A stretch of DNA of 64,000 bases. Source: Rhizobium sp. BG4. Its GTDB lineage: Bacteria > Pseudomonadota > Alphaproteobacteria > Rhizobiales > Rhizobiaceae. Below are positions 62,634-64,000 of this stretch, in pieces. A model generated the notes under the pieces. That model searched no databases and was not told the origin of the DNA. It saw only the letters and a list, made by a program, of their open reading frames with translations. Positions within the stretch are counted from its first letter, which is position 1, and every line of letters starts with the position of its first letter. The translations under genes were made by a program, and so were the position numbers. The DNA is taken from the NCBI RefSeq assembly GCF_016864575.1, contig NZ_CP044126.1, positions 1 through 64,000 of the forward strand, written 5' to 3'.

Positions 62634-63932
62634 TCAGCGCTTGAGGTTCACGAGAACATCAAGGATGTCCGAGCCGGTCTGGAAAACCTTGGAGTTTGCA
62701 GTGTAGCTGCGCTGGGCCTCGACCATCGTCGTCAACTGATCGGCGAGGTCCACGTTCGAGCCCTCCAGTGATCCCGAATTGATGACACCGAGACCGTTCG
62801 TTTGCGGAAAGCCGGTCACCGTAACCCCCGATTCTCCGTTGGCCGCATAGACGTTGCCATTGAGTGGCGTCAGAAGGTCCGGGCTTGCGACCGTAGCAAG
62901 CGGGATGCGGTAGATCGGCTTGGGGTCGCCCGTCTTGTAGATCGCATAGACCGTTCCGTCCTTGTCGATCTTGATATCGGTGACCGCGCTGGGGGCCTGT
63001 CCGTTCAGCTGGCCGTTCCCCGAGAAGTCGGAGGCAACCTGACCCATTTTGCTGAAGTCCATATCGATCGTGTTCCCCGTTACGGGGTCTGTGATGGTGA
63101 CGTCGCCGGTGCTCGTCTGCTTGCCGTTCTTGTCGAACGTCAGTGTCTGGACCGCCACAGCGTCGCTGGAGTAGGGGAACGGGCTCGTCCCTGCGGCCGC
63201 GTCAGCGTGGCGGAACATGGCAACTTCCCAGCTTGCGTCGACAGGAGGAGTTGCCGTCGGGTCGCCTGCGGAGGTCTTGGTGAAATAAAGGTCGTACATG
63301 ACCGTGTTGCCGAGGTTGTCATAGCCGACGACCGACATCTTCTTCGTGTCCGCCGTCGTGTTCGACGGGTCGTTCGCGCTGGGAAGCGTGTCGGTTCCCG
63401 TCGGGGCGACCTTCGCGTTCGAATTCAGGTTTCCTTCGAATGTCCCGGCATCGGACGGACGAGCCACAAGGCCTCCGAGGTTGCGGATATTGATCGGAAC
63501 AAGGCCATCGAAGCCGTTGACCACCACCGCCGGCGCACCGGATGTGTACGGGTAACCCATCAGGGTATATTGCGCCGAGTTCTTGAGGTTGCCGTTTTCG
63601 TCGGGAAGGAAATCGCCCGCGCGGGTCAAAACGGTGGTGCCGTCGTCGCCCTGTACGATGAAGAATCCGTCGCCTTTGATGGAGAGGTCACTGCCGGAGG
63701 TCGTTGCCGTATAGTTTCCTTCCGTCGTGATCGAATACCGCGTCGTGCTCTGGACCCCTCCCGAATTGTAGTTGCCGGATGAGCCAGGGACGACGAGAGT
63801 GGAGAAAGCGATCGAGGCGCTCTTGTAGCCGACCGTGTTCACGTTCGCGATATTGTCGGCGACCGTGCTGAGACGGTTCGCCTGGGCATTCATGCCGGAT
63901 ATGGCGGTTTTCATGCTGCCAAAAATGCTCAT
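62634..63932 (-). CDS. flgE: flagellar hook protein FlgE
   Basis: A complete 432-residue hook protein. The N-terminal rod-type motif (MSIFGSMKTAISGMNAQANR then LSTVADNIANVNTVGYKS) and the C-terminal heptad helix (SNVDLADQLTTMVEAQRSYT then ANSKVFQTGSDILDVLVNLK) are the D0 parts that form the core tube. The middle D1/D2 part contains GDGFFIVQGDDGTTVLTRAG. The start at 63932 has AGGAG ten bases before it. Only this flagellar gene is in the window and its downstream neighbour is not flagellar, so it may be the edge of a flagellar cluster outside the window or a lone copy. Confidence 0.93.
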   Translation of the reverse strand: MSIFGSMKTAISGMNAQANRLSTVADNIANVNTVGYKSASIAFSTLVVPGSSGNYNSGGVQSTTRYSITTEGNYTATTSGSDLSIKGDGFFIVQGDDGTTVLTRAGDFLPDENGNLKNSAQYTLMGYPYTSGAPAVVVNGFDGLVPINIRNLGGLVARPSDAGTFEGNLNSNAKVAPTGTDTLPSANDPSNTTADTKKMSVVGYDNLGNTVMYDLYFTKTSAGDPTATPPVDASWEVAMFRHADAAAGTSPFPYSSDAVAVQTLTFDKNGKQTSTGDVTITDPVTGNTIDMDFSKMGQVASDFSGNGQLNGQAPSAVTDIKIDKDGTVYAIYKTGDPKPIYRIPLATVASPDLLTPLNGNVYAANGESGVTVTGFPQTNGLGVINSGSLEGSNVDLADQLTTMVEAQRSYTANSKVFQTGSDILDVLVNLKR

Positions 63933-64000
63933 TGGAATTGCTCCTTAAATGTCGATTGGAATGCTTAGGTTCGGAGGTTGCGAAGGCGTTCCGCAAAGCC

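Overview
The window looks like DNA of a rhizobial alphaproteobacterium (Rhizobium/Agrobacterium group). It has high GC, many solute-binding ABC transporters with GntR-type regulators, IRO-type iron boxes, and proteins such as YghU, ChaA, DedA and FlgE that read like the rhizobial forms. I saw no rRNA, tRNA, CRISPR array, integrase or transposase.

Region A (1-31 kb) is catabolic and transport DNA. It starts with a cut-off RND efflux permease and its membrane-fusion protein, then a DedA protein and a ChaA-like antiporter. A first amino-acid ABC operon (5.8-11.8 kb) is controlled by a HutC-like repressor and carries a histidine-ammonia-lyase homologue that lacks the catalytic MIO triad, plus a SolA-like amine oxidase. 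Next come a TetR-controlled membrane protein with two operator copies, YghU, a HAD phosphatase and a ProC-like reductase. A second amino-acid ABC operon has a FadR-type regulator, a class V aminotransferase and a hydantoinase. A convergent nine-kb operon encodes a dipeptide-type ABC transporter, an OtnK-like kinase, a class II aldolase and a class III aminotransferase.

Region B (31-62 kb) is accessory DNA. In order: an XRE regulator and a cassette with a soluble FtsH-like AAA protease and a metallophosphoesterase; a FecI/FecR/TonB-receptor uptake system with two IRO boxes; a CHASE2 / FecR-like / CHAT-protease operon; a patch of small genes holding a dnaE2 remnant; a GmrSD-like DUF262/DUF1524 protein; a Beta-family/sce7726 convergent pair; a six-gene operon (secreted nuclease, coiled-coil membrane protein, VWA-like protein, MotA/ZorA-like and OmpA/ZorB-like proteins, SH3 protein); and an HD-domain protein. 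Several of these are known or plausible anti-phage functions, so 49.9-60.2 kb reads as a defence island. The ZorAB-like operon is the best candidate for a new system.

Region C (62-64 kb) has a complete flgE hook gene next to an unrecognised protein.

Data quality: at least nine genes are broken by small indels. Seven of the breaks fit the loss of one base in a short homopolymer, and the other reading frame continues the same conserved protein each time. I therefore treat these genes as intact but misread, especially in the first 5 kb.
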